A stretch of 36,722 bases of DNA from Gammaproteobacteria bacterium. Lineage in GTDB: Bacteria; Pseudomonadota; Gammaproteobacteria; Ga0077536. The stretch spans positions 1-36,722 of the forward strand of contig JADLGE010000091.1 of the NCBI GenBank assembly GCA_020849475.1, read 5' to 3'. The position numbers and the translations under genes were made by a program. The notes under the pieces were generated by a model. That model was given only the letters and a program-made list of their open reading frames with translations. It was not told the origin of the DNA and did no database searches. Every line of letters starts with the position of its first letter. The first letter of the stretch is position 1. Below are positions 8,749 to 16,801 of this stretch, piece after piece.

Positions 8749-10347
8749 ATGAAATGCGCGCCGAAGCTCGCTCTCTTGCTGACGGTGGTGTTGTCAGCCC
8801 CGGCGTTCGCGCAGGTGGAGCCAGCCACCCCTGCCGCGGCCACCGCCACCTTCGCGCGCATCGTCATCAGCGGCAACACCGCGATCACTTCATCCATGCT
8901 CGATGCAATCGCGGTCGACTATGTCGGGCGCGCCATCAGCGATGACGATCTGCAGGCCCTGCGCAAACGCATCGACGAAGTGTATGCCGGCGCCGGCTTC
9001 CGCACCTCGCGCGCCACCATCCCCAACCAGGACATCGACAGCGGCGTGCTGCGCATCGACATCATGGAGAGCGGTATCGAGCGCATTGAAATCAATGGCG
9101 CCAGGCGCGTCAGCGCCGACTATCTGCGCACACGCATAGGGGCCGGTCTCGGCGCGCCGCTCAATGTCGACCGCTTGAACGACAACTTGCGCCTGTTGCT
9201 GCTCGAGCAGGTGGTGGAAGATCTCAAGGCCGAATTCAAGGCCGGCAGCGCGCCCGGCAGGCATGTACTTTCGATCACGGTCGACGAAGGACCGCAGTTC
9301 AGCGCCGGTCTGCGCGTGGCCGACGATCGCTCGCCGACCGCCGGCGGCGTGCGCGGCGCGGTCGAGAGCGGTGTGCGCAATCTGTTCGGCCGCGGCGACG
9401 AAATCAATGTGAGTCTCGGCCAGGCCGCCGGCCTGCGCGATTTCGATGTGCGTGTGCGCGCCCCGCTCAACAGTCTCGGCACGGAACTCGCCGCGCGTTA
9501 CGGGCGCTTTCGCTCAGAGCTGGTGGAAGAGCAGTTCGCGGTGCTCGATGCCGAAACCCATGCACGGGCCGCCGAACTTGGTGTAAGCCAGGCGCTGTGG
9601 CGCAGCAGCGCGCGGCAGGTGGCGGCGAGCCTGCGCTTCACCAATCGCCAGAGCGTGAGCTTTCTGCGCGGCGAGCCCCATTCCTTCAGCCCCGGCGCCG
9701 ATGACGGCCGGCTCGATGTGAAGGCGGCGCGTTTCGGCCTTTCGTGGCTGGAACGGCGCCGCGCCGATGTGCTGAGCGTGCGCTATACGTGGAGCCTGGG
9801 CTTGCGTGGTTTGGGCGGCACCGAGCATTTCGACGGCCAGCCGGATTCGAGCTTTCACGCCAGCCTGCTGCAGGCGCAATGGCTGCACACCTTCGGCCCG
9901 CGCGCCGGCAGCGTGGCGCTGCGCGGCGATTGGCAGGACGCTGCCGAACCGTTGCTGTCGATGGAGAAATTCGCCATCGGTGGCACGGGCTCGGTGCGCG
10001 GCTATCGTCGCTCGCGGGTGGTGAAGGACAACGGCTGGGCGGCGTCGCTCGAATATCGCCTGCCGCTGGTGAAGATAATCGTGCCGGGGGTGTCGCTGCG
10101 CGACAACGATGGACAACTGTCGCTGGTGGCCTTCATCGATGCGGGTCGCGCCTGGAATGAGCACGACAGCGGCGACACACCGCGTACCTTGCTTGCTGCC
10201 GGTCCCGGCCTGCGCTGGGACGCGAGTCGTGAAGTACGCGCCGAGCTTTACTGGGGCGCGGCGCGACGCCATTTCAAGGCGAGCGAAGAGCAGGACGTCC
10301 AGGATCAAGGCATCCACTTCGCATTGAGCGCGCGGCGCGGGTTTTGA
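8749..10347 (+). CDS. TpsB/ShlB/FhaC-family outer-membrane protein (two-partner secretion transporter type)
   Basis: A 532-residue outer-membrane protein. A Sec signal peptide is clear (MKCAPKLALLLTVVLSAPAFA, cut near 21). Two POTRA domains follow, about 35-107 (ARIVISGNTAIT...) and 109-181 (IERIEINGARR...). The rest is a beta-barrel rich in alternating hydrophobic residues, with the loop-6 motif GGTGSVRGYRR at 411-421 and a C-terminal aromatic (final Phe). FhaC/ShlB proteins secrete large TpsA exoproteins, but no TpsA gene is in this window, so it is an orphan here. ATG 8725 is an alternative start adding eight residues; 8749 gives the cleaner signal peptide. The frame stays open upstream to 8212 only because it overlaps srkA; that part is not coding. 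Confidence 0.88.
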   Translation: MKCAPKLALLLTVVLSAPAFAQVEPATPAAATATFARIVISGNTAITSSMLDAIAVDYVGRAISDDDLQALRKRIDEVYAGAGFRTSRATIPNQDIDSGVLRIDIMESGIERIEINGARRVSADYLRTRIGAGLGAPLNVDRLNDNLRLLLLEQVVEDLKAEFKAGSAPGRHVLSITVDEGPQFSAGLRVADDRSPTAGGVRGAVESGVRNLFGRGDEINVSLGQAAGLRDFDVRVRAPLNSLGTELAARYGRFRSELVEEQFAVLDAETHARAAELGVSQALWRSSARQVAASLRFTNRQSVSFLRGEPHSFSPGADDGRLDVKAARFGLSWLERRRADVLSVRYTWSLGLRGLGGTEHFDGQPDSSFHASLLQAQWLHTFGPRAGSVALRGDWQDAAEPLLSMEKFAIGGTGSVRGYRRSRVVKDNGWAASLEYRLPLVKIIVPGVSLRDNDGQLSLVAFIDAGRAWNEHDSGDTPRTLLAAGPGLRWDASREVRAELYWGAARRHFKASEEQDVQDQGIHFALSARRGF

Positions 10348-10418
10348 TGCAGTCGCGCTTTGCCTGACCGCGCCGTCGCGCGACAATCCAGCCATTCATT
10401 CACCGCGTGGGGTAAGCC

Positions 10419-10826
10419 ATGGCCTGCTGGCTGCTGAAGACCGAGCCCGAGGAATTTTCATGGGCCGCGCTCGAGGCCTGCGGCGCGCCAGGCGAAGTGT
10501 GGGACGGCATTCGCAATCACCAGGCCGCTGCCTACCTGCGTGCGATGCGCAAGGGCGACCAGGCCTTCATCTATCACACCGGCAAGGAGAAAAGCATCGT
10601 CGGCATCGCGACGGTGATTGCTGAAGCTTTCGCCGATGCCAAGGACGACAGCGGCCGCTTCGTGGCGGTGAAGGTGAGTGCCGCAAAAGCCCTGGCGAAG
10701 CCAGTCACCCTCGCCACTCTCAAGGCCACGCCCGCGCTGCAAGACTGCGTGCTGCTGCGCCAGGGAAGATTGTCGGTGATGCCGATCACTGAGGCGGAGT
10801 GGCGGACGATCCTGCATCTCGTGTAG
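10419..10826 (+). CDS. EVE-domain protein
   Basis: A 135-residue single-domain protein of the EVE (PUA-like) family, related to human THYN1, thought to bind modified bases in nucleic acids. Landmarks are the N-terminal WLLKTEPEEFSWAAL, VWDGIRNHQAAAYLRAM, GDQAFIYHTGKEKSIVGIA, and LLRQGRLSVMPITEAEW near the end. Start ATG is preceded by GGGGTAAG. The stop TAG (10824-10826) is part of an interspersed palindrome, so the repeat sets the exact C-terminus (ending HLV). It stands alone on the plus strand, convergent with the acyl-CoA synthetase. The physiological role of bacterial stand-alone EVE proteins is not settled. Confidence 0.92.
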   Translation: MACWLLKTEPEEFSWAALEACGAPGEVWDGIRNHQAAAYLRAMRKGDQAFIYHTGKEKSIVGIATVIAEAFADAKDDSGRFVAVKVSAAKALAKPVTLATLKATPALQDCVLLRQGRLSVMPITEAEWRTILHLV

Positions 10827-10902
10827 GTGCGAATTCGTTCGCACATCCACAGACGCGGCGAAGCGCACAGCCGCGCCATTGAAGGTGCGAACGAATTCGC
10901 AA
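10823..10902. repeat. REP-like inverted pair between convergent EVE and acyl-CoA synthetase genes
   Basis: The left copy (10823-10844) begins GTAGGTGCGAATTCGTTCGC. The right copy (10881-10902) reads GGTGCGAACGAATTCGCAA in its core and is the reverse complement of the left over about 18 of 19 bases. The two are separated by about 36 bases. Each copy is itself a near-palindrome. The arrangement is that of a REP doublet (REPIN) able to fold into a large cruciform or RNA hairpin. It supplies the EVE stop codon and may end both transcripts. Confidence 0.8.
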
Positions 10903-10910
10903 TTTCAGGA

Positions 10911-12557
10911 TTAACCGCCACCCGCCCGCTGCTTCTCCCGTTCCCGCAATTCGCGCCGCATGATCTTGTGGGTGGTGGTCATGGGCAGGCTGTCCATGAA
11001 TTCAATCAGGCGCGGCACTTCGTGGCGTGCGAGGCGCTGGCGCACGCAGTCCTGCAGTTCGGCTACCAGTGCATCGCTTGCGTCGAAGCCTCGTGCCAGC
11101 ACCACGAAGGCCTTGATGACTTCAGTGCGCACCGCGTCGGGTACACCGATGACGGCCACGTTCTGCACCGCCGGGTGTCGCAGCAGCGCCTCTTCAATCT
11201 CGGTCGGGCCGATGCGGTAGCCGGCCGAGGTGATGACGTCATCGGCGCGGCCGCGGAACCAGTAATAGCCATCGGCATCGCGCAGCCCGGTGTCGCCCGT
11301 CAGGAGCCAGCCGCCGACATATTTTTCGGCGCTTGCATCGGGCCGGTTTAGATAGCCCAGGAACATCACCGGATGCGGGGCCTTCACGGCAATGTGCCCG
11401 ACCTCTCCGTCGGGCAGCGGCTGGCCGGCATCATCGACGATGGCGCACACATGCCCCGGTAGCGGGCGGCCGATGGAGCCGGGCTTGATGGTCATCACGC
11501 GACCATTGTTGCCAAGCGGCTCCATGCATTCGGTCTGACCGAAAACTTCGTTGATGCGTATGCCGAGTTCACGCTCGGCCCATTCGAACAATTCCGCTCC
11601 CACCGCCTCGGCGCCGGACTTCACCACCCGCACTTTGAGTGGGTAACGTGCGCGCGGATTCTCGATCTGGCGCATGAGTTTGAGCATGGTCGGGACCAGC
11701 AAGGTGCAGGTCACGCCATGGTCCGACAGGATGCGGAAAGCGTTCTCGGGATCGAAACCGCCGAGTGGCGTGCCGACCGTGGTACAGCCGTGCCACAGGC
11801 TCGGCAGCATCACGCCGGCGAAGCCGCCCATCCACGACCAGTCGGCGGGCGACCAGGTCACGTCGCCATCGCGCGGAAAGCTGTCCCACACGAATTCCAG
11901 ACTCGGCAGCATGCCGAGCAGCAAGCGATGAGGTTGTAATGCGCCCTTGGGCGCGCCGGTGGTGCCGGAGGTGTAGCTGATCCAGGCCGGCTCATCGGCA
12001 CGGGTTTGCAGCGCCGGGCAATCGGGTGAGGCGTGTTCCAGCGCGCGCCAGAAATTGTCGGCGTCATGGGCGGCGTCATCGATCAGGAACACGTATTCGA
12101 GCGCCGGGCACAGCGCGCGAATCGCGCGCACCTTGTCAAGGTTGTCGCTGTCGGTGACCAGCACCCGCGCGCCGCTGTCGTTGAAGCGATAGGCCAGTGC
12201 GTCAGTGCCAAACAACACCGAGGTCGGGCTCGTGACCAGGCCGAGTTTCCACGCGGCGAGATGGGTGAGGGCGTTTTCGGGATGTTGCGATAGCAGCACC
12301 GCCACACGTTCGCCGCGTGCGAGCCCGCGCGCTTTCAGGACGTTGGCGAAGCGGCTCGCGTATTCATCGAGCTCGGCATAGGTGTAGCGTTCGACGCTGC
12401 GGTCGGCATGCTCGTAGATCATGGCCAGGCGCTGGCCATCGTTCGCGGCCCAGCGTTCGCAGCACTCGTGGGCGAGATTGAGATACTCGGGCACGCGGCC
12501 TTCCCAGCTGAAGGCTGCGCGGATGCTGTCGTAGTCACCGTCGTGGTTGAGAAACAT
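10911..12557 (-). CDS. AMP-forming acyl-CoA synthetase, medium-chain (ACSM/AcsA-like) type
   Basis: A 548-residue adenylate-forming enzyme that activates a carboxylic acid to its CoA thioester with ATP. Motifs in order are the P-loop-like YTSGTTGAPKG (195-205), the VFGQTE region (338-343), TGDTGLRDADGYYWFRGRADDVI with the hinge (420-442), SAGYRIGPTEIE (444-455), and the C-terminal catalytic Lys531 in THKIMRRE. The combination with WSPADWSWMGGF favours medium-chain or acetate/propionate-type synthetases over long-chain FadD. Start ATG 12557 has a strong GGAGGGG just upstream (12562-12568 on the plus strand); the frame is open further upstream but runs through a palindromic repeat. Transcribed alone, divergent from the second LLM gene. 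Confidence 0.92.
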   Translation of the reverse strand: MFLNHDGDYDSIRAAFSWEGRVPEYLNLAHECCERWAANDGQRLAMIYEHADRSVERYTYAELDEYASRFANVLKARGLARGERVAVLLSQHPENALTHLAAWKLGLVTSPTSVLFGTDALAYRFNDSGARVLVTDSDNLDKVRAIRALCPALEYVFLIDDAAHDADNFWRALEHASPDCPALQTRADEPAWISYTSGTTGAPKGALQPHRLLLGMLPSLEFVWDSFPRDGDVTWSPADWSWMGGFAGVMLPSLWHGCTTVGTPLGGFDPENAFRILSDHGVTCTLLVPTMLKLMRQIENPRARYPLKVRVVKSGAEAVGAELFEWAERELGIRINEVFGQTECMEPLGNNGRVMTIKPGSIGRPLPGHVCAIVDDAGQPLPDGEVGHIAVKAPHPVMFLGYLNRPDASAEKYVGGWLLTGDTGLRDADGYYWFRGRADDVITSAGYRIGPTEIEEALLRHPAVQNVAVIGVPDAVRTEVIKAFVVLARGFDASDALVAELQDCVRQRLARHEVPRLIEFMDSLPMTTTHKIMRRELREREKQRAGGG

Positions 12558-12583
12558 GGAACCCCTCCGTCTATGCCGAGATT

Positions 12584-12660
12584 GTAGGTGCGAATTCATT
12601 CGCGCATTAGAGGCGCGGTGCCGTGCATCACCATTAATGCGCGAATGAATTGGCACCTAC
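12584..12660. repeat. REPIN: near-perfect 26-bp inverted repeat in a divergent promoter region
   Basis: The left arm 12584-12609 and right arm 12635-12660 are reverse complements over 25 of 26 bases (one mismatch, in the GTAGGTGCGAATTC versus GTAGGTGCCAATTC part), with a 25-base loop. The core GTAGGTGCGAATTCATTCGC is shared with the other three loci in the window. It lies 26 bases upstream of the acyl-CoA synthetase start and 69 bases upstream of the second LLM gene, so it could affect both mRNAs' 5' regions. Confidence 0.85.
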
Positions 12661-12729
12661 GGGTAGGTGGTCCGCCGCCCGCGCATTTGTCATAATGCGG
12701 GCACAACATGGTTCGAGAGGAGGTTTGTG

Positions 12730-13743
12730 ATGCTGCCTGTAGGCTATTTCCCCTGCACCCAGGACGCGCCCGACGGCAAGAACAGTGCCGGCGTGATCGA
12801 AGAATTGATGGAGCAGGCGGAGCTCTGCGAGGCGGTCGGTTTCGACGGCTTTTATTTCACCGAACATCATCAGCAACAGGACAGCTATCTGCCGGCGCCG
12901 GTGCTGCTGGCCGGCATGGTCGGCATGCGCACCAAGCGCATCAAGGTCGGCACCTGCGTGCTGCTGGCGCCGCTCTATCATCCGATACGCCTGGCCGAAG
13001 ACATTGCGGTGGTCGATCAAGCGACGCGCGGGCGCATGGTGGCGGCGGTGGGCATCGGCTATCAGCCGCCGGACTTCGATGCTTTCGGTGTGCCGCTCAA
13101 GCAGCGTGCCGGCCGCACCGAGGAGTGCGTCGAGATCCTGCGCAAGGCCTGGAGCGGCGAAACGTTCAGCTATCCGAGCAAGTACCACACCATTGAAAAC
13201 GTGCGCGTCACGCCGCCGGCCTACCAGGACGGCGGTCCGCCGATCTGGCTGGCGGGCTGGGTGCCTGCCGGTCTCGAACGTGCCGGGCGCATGGGTGATG
13301 GCTGGATTGCCGATCCGATACAGTCGCTGCCGGTCATCAAGGACTACGCCAACCAGTACCGCGCCGAAGCGAAGAAACATGGCCGCAAGCCCTACGTGGT
13401 GTTGATGCGCGATTGCGTGATCGCCGACGACTGGCAGGCCTGCGTGGCCAAGAGCGGTCCGACCATGACCACCCACCGCTGGTACTACCACTACGGCGCC
13501 TACGTGAAGGACGACTACCTGAAGGACATCAAGTCGTCGGAGCAACTGAGCTTCGAACTTGCGGCCAAGGACCGGCTGATTGCCGGCTCGCCGGCGCAGT
13601 GCCTCGAGCAATTGCAGATGTGGAAGGAAGAGATCCAGCCCGACTACGTGATGCTGCGCATGCGCCAGCCGGGTGGTCCTCCGCAGGCCGAGGCTTTGGC
13701 GGACATTCGCCTGTTCGGCGAGAAGGTCCTTCCCTACCTGTAA
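12730..13743 (+). CDS. LLM-class flavin/F420-dependent oxidoreductase (second of three)
   Basis: A 337-residue luciferase-like protein. Recognisable blocks are EAVGFDGFYFTEHHQQQ near residue 35-50, the TKRIKVGTCVLLAPLYHP strand-turn, GRMVAAVGIGYQPPDFDAFGV, and GGPPIWLAGWVP. It is longer than the copy at 6766 and clearly divergent from it, so this is a different subgroup rather than a recent duplicate. The ATG at 12730 follows an ideal AGGAGG (12718-12723); a GTG three bases earlier is less well spaced. An imperfect GC-rich hairpin (about 12677-12702) lies in the leader and contains CATAAT, a possible -10 element. It ends eight bases from a convergent gene. Substrate and cofactor are undetermined. 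Confidence 0.9.
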   Translation: MLPVGYFPCTQDAPDGKNSAGVIEELMEQAELCEAVGFDGFYFTEHHQQQDSYLPAPVLLAGMVGMRTKRIKVGTCVLLAPLYHPIRLAEDIAVVDQATRGRMVAAVGIGYQPPDFDAFGVPLKQRAGRTEECVEILRKAWSGETFSYPSKYHTIENVRVTPPAYQDGGPPIWLAGWVPAGLERAGRMGDGWIADPIQSLPVIKDYANQYRAEAKKHGRKPYVVLMRDCVIADDWQACVAKSGPTMTTHRWYYHYGAYVKDDYLKDIKSSEQLSFELAAKDRLIAGSPAQCLEQLQMWKEEIQPDYVMLRMRQPGGPPQAEALADIRLFGEKVLPYL

Positions 13744-13750
13744 GCCTTGC

Positions 13751-14413
13751 TCACGCCACGGCGCTGGCATGCAGGGTAGGACGATAGCCCGCTGCCAGCG
13801 CCGCCACCGACGTCGGTGGCGTCAACACACTGACCGCGAGCGCAGGCGGTCGCGAGCGCGGCGCGCCCCAGCCTGAAAACGCAAAGGGACGCAGACTCGC
13901 ACCCTGCACCAGGCAGCATTGGTGCTCGTCATCGACGATCACCGTGCCGTCGGGCAGCGACTCGAGGGCGGCCTGCCACAGCTTGCGATCCTGTCCACGC
14001 GTGAGACCGCGACCGCGCGCCAGGCGCTCGGCGCGCAGCCTGGCATCGAGTTCGCCGGCCCGCAGCGGCGTCGCCGCGCCCAGCGCACGGGTGACCGCAT
14101 CGCGATAGCCGAGATAGTCGTGACGTCGACACAGGCCGCAGGGGCGATGCCCGGCCGCCAGCGCCACCGCATCGTCCAGAAAGAACAGCGGCGTCCAGCG
14201 CCGCGGCCGCGCCAGCGGCCAGCGCCAGTCGCGATAACGCGTCAGGCAAACGATCCACAGCTGGCTGCCGTGATGGCGCACCACGCGTTCATGATCGTCG
14301 ACCACGCAGCCGCGATTGCCGGTAAACATGCCGCGCGCGCTGACTGCGTTGAGGTCGCCGAAAGGATCGACTCGATTGCGGCGCGGGCTCGCGATGACGC
14401 TGTCGGTCGGCAT
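13751..14413 (-). CDS. Conserved protein of unknown function with a GHRPCGLCRR cysteine motif
   Basis: A 220-residue protein I recognise only as a conserved bacterial hypothetical. Visible features are an N-terminal basic stretch, GMFTGNRGCVVDD (28-40), the hydrophobic strand QLWIVCL, FFLDDAVALAAGHRPCGLCRR with a CX2C pair (Cys92/Cys95), and a basic helix-rich middle (LRAERLARGRGLTRGQDRK). The Cys-X2-Cys after GHRP could bind a metal, but two more ligands are not obvious. ATG 14413 is used; a TTG at 14422 is possible. Neither has a good ribosome-binding site. It lies 25 bases after an LLM gene on the same strand and is probably co-transcribed with it. No function is assigned. Confidence 0.8.
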   Translation of the reverse strand: MPTDSVIASPRRNRVDPFGDLNAVSARGMFTGNRGCVVDDHERVVRHHGSQLWIVCLTRYRDWRWPLARPRRWTPLFFLDDAVALAAGHRPCGLCRRHDYLGYRDAVTRALGAATPLRAGELDARLRAERLARGRGLTRGQDRKLWQAALESLPDGTVIVDDEHQCCLVQGASLRPFAFSGWGAPRSRPPALAVSVLTPPTSVAALAAGYRPTLHASAVA

Positions 14414-14438
14414 TGCGCGCAATGCGCCCGCGCCGCGC

Positions 14439-15446
14439 TCAGGCGGCCGTCAATTCGGCAACGATGCGCGCCTGGTCTTCGAGGCTCAAGTGGGCATAAG
14501 CAGCCGACACACGGTCGACCAAGCCCGCGCAGCGCGCCTTGATGCCCTTGGCGATGTCTGCCGGTTCGGCGACCACCGCGAAGGCGTGCAGCAGATCGTC
14601 GGTGATCACGGTGCCCATGTCATCCCAGCGGCCCTGCTTGGACATGCGGTTCAAATCGTCCTGCACTTCGCCCGCGCCTATGCTTTCCAGCACCGGGCGA
14701 TAGGCCGGTGTCGAACCATAGAACGCAATCTGCTTGCGCACCGCCGTTTTCGATGCGGCCATCTCGGCCTCGTTGTGGCCAGTGACGACGAACACCGGGT
14801 AGCTGATCTCGAAGTCCTCACGCTTGCGCCCGCTGCTTGCCATGCCGCGCGCCAGGGCCGGCAAGGTCGTCTCGCGCAGATATTTCTCGGTGGTGAAGGC
14901 GTGCACGATGACGCCATCGCACACTTCGCCGGCGACTTCGGTCATGTGCGGCCCGACCGCGGCCAGGAATACGCGCGGCGCGCCGAAGTCGTTATTGGTC
15001 GGCGAGAACATCGGCGTCATGAGCGTGTGGGAATAAAACTTGCCGTTGAAGGCCAGCGGCGCGCCGTCATGCCAGCTCGCCCAGATGGCGCGCAGCGCCA
15101 GCACGTATTCGCGCATGCGCGGCGCGGGGTTGCTCCACGGCATGTTGAAGCGGCGCGTGATGTGCGGCTTGATCTGGGAGCCCAAGCCCAGGATGAAGCG
15201 CCCGCGCGAGGCGGCGTTGAGATCGTGGCCGATATTGGCCAGCAGCATCGGTGAGCGCGCGAAGGCCACCGCGATGGAAGTCATGAGTTCGACGCGCGTG
15301 GTGCGCTGCGCGGCGAGCAGCAGCGGGAAAAACGGGTCATGGGCGGTCTCCACCGACATCAGGCCCGAATAGCCCATGGCTTCCTGGGCGGCGGCGTCGG
15401 CGCCGACCTCGTCGAGATTCCAACCGATGAGGCTGTCGATTTTCAT
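14439..15446 (-). CDS. LLM-class F420-dependent oxidoreductase, MSMEG_2256-like (third of three)
   Basis: A 335-residue luciferase-like protein. The opening [20 protein letters not shown], the block [23 protein letters not shown], and [17 protein letters not shown] with [15 protein letters not shown] resemble the subgroup first described in mycobacteria and predicted to use F420. Start ATG 15446 marks the beginning of homology, though the upstream ribosome-binding site is weak; the open frame further upstream has no family similarity. It is the first gene of a minus-strand pair with the 13751-14413 protein and diverges from cysK across about 218 bases, where I see no further gene. Confidence 0.9.
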   Translation of the reverse strand: MKIDSLIGWNLDEVGADAAAQEAMGYSGLMSVETAHDPFFPLLLAAQRTTRVELMTSIAVAFARSPMLLANIGHDLNAASRGRFILGLGSQIKPHITRRFNMPWSNPAPRMREYVLALRAIWASWHDGAPLAFNGKFYSHTLMTPMFSPTNNDFGAPRVFLAAVGPHMTEVAGEVCDGVIVHAFTTEKYLRETTLPALARGMASSGRKREDFEISYPVFVVTGHNEAEMAASKTAVRKQIAFYGSTPAYRPVLESIGAGEVQDDLNRMSKQGRWDDMGTVITDDLLHAFAVVAEPADIAKGIKARCAGLVDRVSAAYAHLSLEDQARIVAELTAA

Positions 15447-15664
15447 GGCTTTGGGTCCGTTGTCGTGGAAGGGCGGGTGGCCGCGGCGCGCTGTGGCCGT
15501 CGCTCCCGACGATTGTTCCATCGCCGGCAGGCCAGCGCAAACCACCTGCGACAGCGCAAAGCGCATGCTCCACGCTGGACGTCACGCGGGCTTTTCGCCA
15601 ACATTCACGCTGCTTCGCGCCGCCGGCGCGGGCCTTCGTTCAACCTCAGCCGGAGCGCGTTCCC

Positions 15665-16621
15665 ATGGCGTATTTCACCGACAACTCCCTGTCCATCGGC
15701 AACACGCCGCTGGTGCGCCTGAATCGCGTGGTCGACCCCAATCGCGCCACCGTGCTGGCCAAGATTGAAGGGCGCAATCCGGCCTATTCGGTCAAATGCC
15801 GTATCGGCGCGGCGATGGTGTGGGACGCCGAGGCGCGTGGCCTGCTGAAGCCGGGCGTGGAAGTGGTGGAACCGACCAGCGGCAATACCGGCATCGCGCT
15901 CGCCTATGTGTGCGCGGCGCGCGGCTACAAGCTGACCCTGACCATGCCCGACACCATGAGTCTGGAACGGCGCAAGGTGCTGAAGGCTTTCGGCGCCCAC
16001 CTGGTGCTGACCGAAGGCGCCAAGGGCATGAAGGGCGCGATTGCCAAGGCCGAAGAAATCGTTGCCAGTGACCCTGGCCGCTATTACATGCCCCAGCAGT
16101 TCGAGAACCCGGCCAACCCGGCCATCCATGAAAAGACCACCGGTCCCGAGATCTGGAGCCAGACCGAAGGCAAGATTGATGCACTGGTGGCGGGCGTCGG
16201 CACCGGCGGCACCATCACCGGCATTTCGCGCTACATCAAGCGCACCCAGGGGCGGGCCATCGTCACGGTGGCGGTCGAGCCCGAGACCAGCCCCATCATC
16301 ACGCAGGCGCTGGCCGGCCAGGAATTGAAGCCGGCGCCGCACAAGATTCAAGGCATAGGCGCGGGCTTCATTCCCGGTGCGCTGGATATGTCGATCATCG
16401 ACCGCGTCGAGCGCGTGTCGAACGAAGACGCGATCGCGATGGGCCGACGCCTGGCGGTGGAAGAGGGTATCCTGTCCGGGATCTCCTGCGGCGCGGCGAC
16501 GGTCGCCGCCGCACGTCTGGCCGCTGAACCGGCGTTCGCCGGCAAGACCATCGTTGTCATCCTGCCTGACGGTGGTGAGCGCTACCTGTCGAGCGTGATG
16601 TTCGAGGACATTCAAGCCTGA
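15665..16621 (+). CDS. cysK: Cysteine synthase A (O-acetylserine sulfhydrylase)
   Basis: CysK makes L-cysteine from O-acetylserine and sulfide with pyridoxal phosphate in the cytosol. The 318-residue protein has the PLP Schiff-base Lys44 ([11 protein letters not shown]), the substrate loop TSGNTG (71-76), the phosphate-binding GVGTGGT (178-184), and GISCGA (273-278), where Ser275 contacts the PLP ring nitrogen. Length is normal. It lacks the C-terminal CBS domains of cystathionine beta-synthase. Its segment [13 protein letters not shown] is typical of CysK rather than CysM. It is monocistronic by appearance: a GC hairpin and 180 bases separate it from the glutamine synthetase gene. Confidence 0.95.
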   Translation: MAYFTDNSLSIGNTPLVRLNRVVDPNRATVLAKIEGRNPAYSVKCRIGAAMVWDAEARGLLKPGVEVVEPTSGNTGIALAYVCAARGYKLTLTMPDTMSLERRKVLKAFGAHLVLTEGAKGMKGAIAKAEEIVASDPGRYYMPQQFENPANPAIHEKTTGPEIWSQTEGKIDALVAGVGTGGTITGISRYIKRTQGRAIVTVAVEPETSPIITQALAGQELKPAPHKIQGIGAGFIPGALDMSIIDRVERVSNEDAIAMGRRLAVEEGILSGISCGAATVAAARLAAEPAFAGKTIVVILPDGGERYLSSVMFEDIQA

Positions 16622-16690
16622 GGCTTGCTTACGCTGCACCGAAATGCGCGCATGTGTGAATCGCGCGCACCGTAACGAGGATTCGAAACT

Positions 16691-16711
16691 GCGCGCGGGC
16701 CCCCCGCGCGC
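16691..16711. terminator. GC-rich hairpin between cysK and the type III glutamine synthetase gene
   Basis: GCGCGCGGG, loop CCC, CCCGCGCGC: a perfect 9-bp stem. It lies 70 bases after the cysK stop and about 90 bases before the next start. The following bases (GCTGATTTC) are not a proper T-tract, so intrinsic termination is plausible but not demonstrated. It may also be a structured leader of the downstream gene. Confidence 0.45.
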
Positions 16712-16801
16712 GCTGATTTCACGCACGCTATCCACTGTCGCCGTGTGGTTCGCTTATTGCACGGCTTGAAGCACGTTTTTTATTCAGACCAGGAACTCAC
16801 T

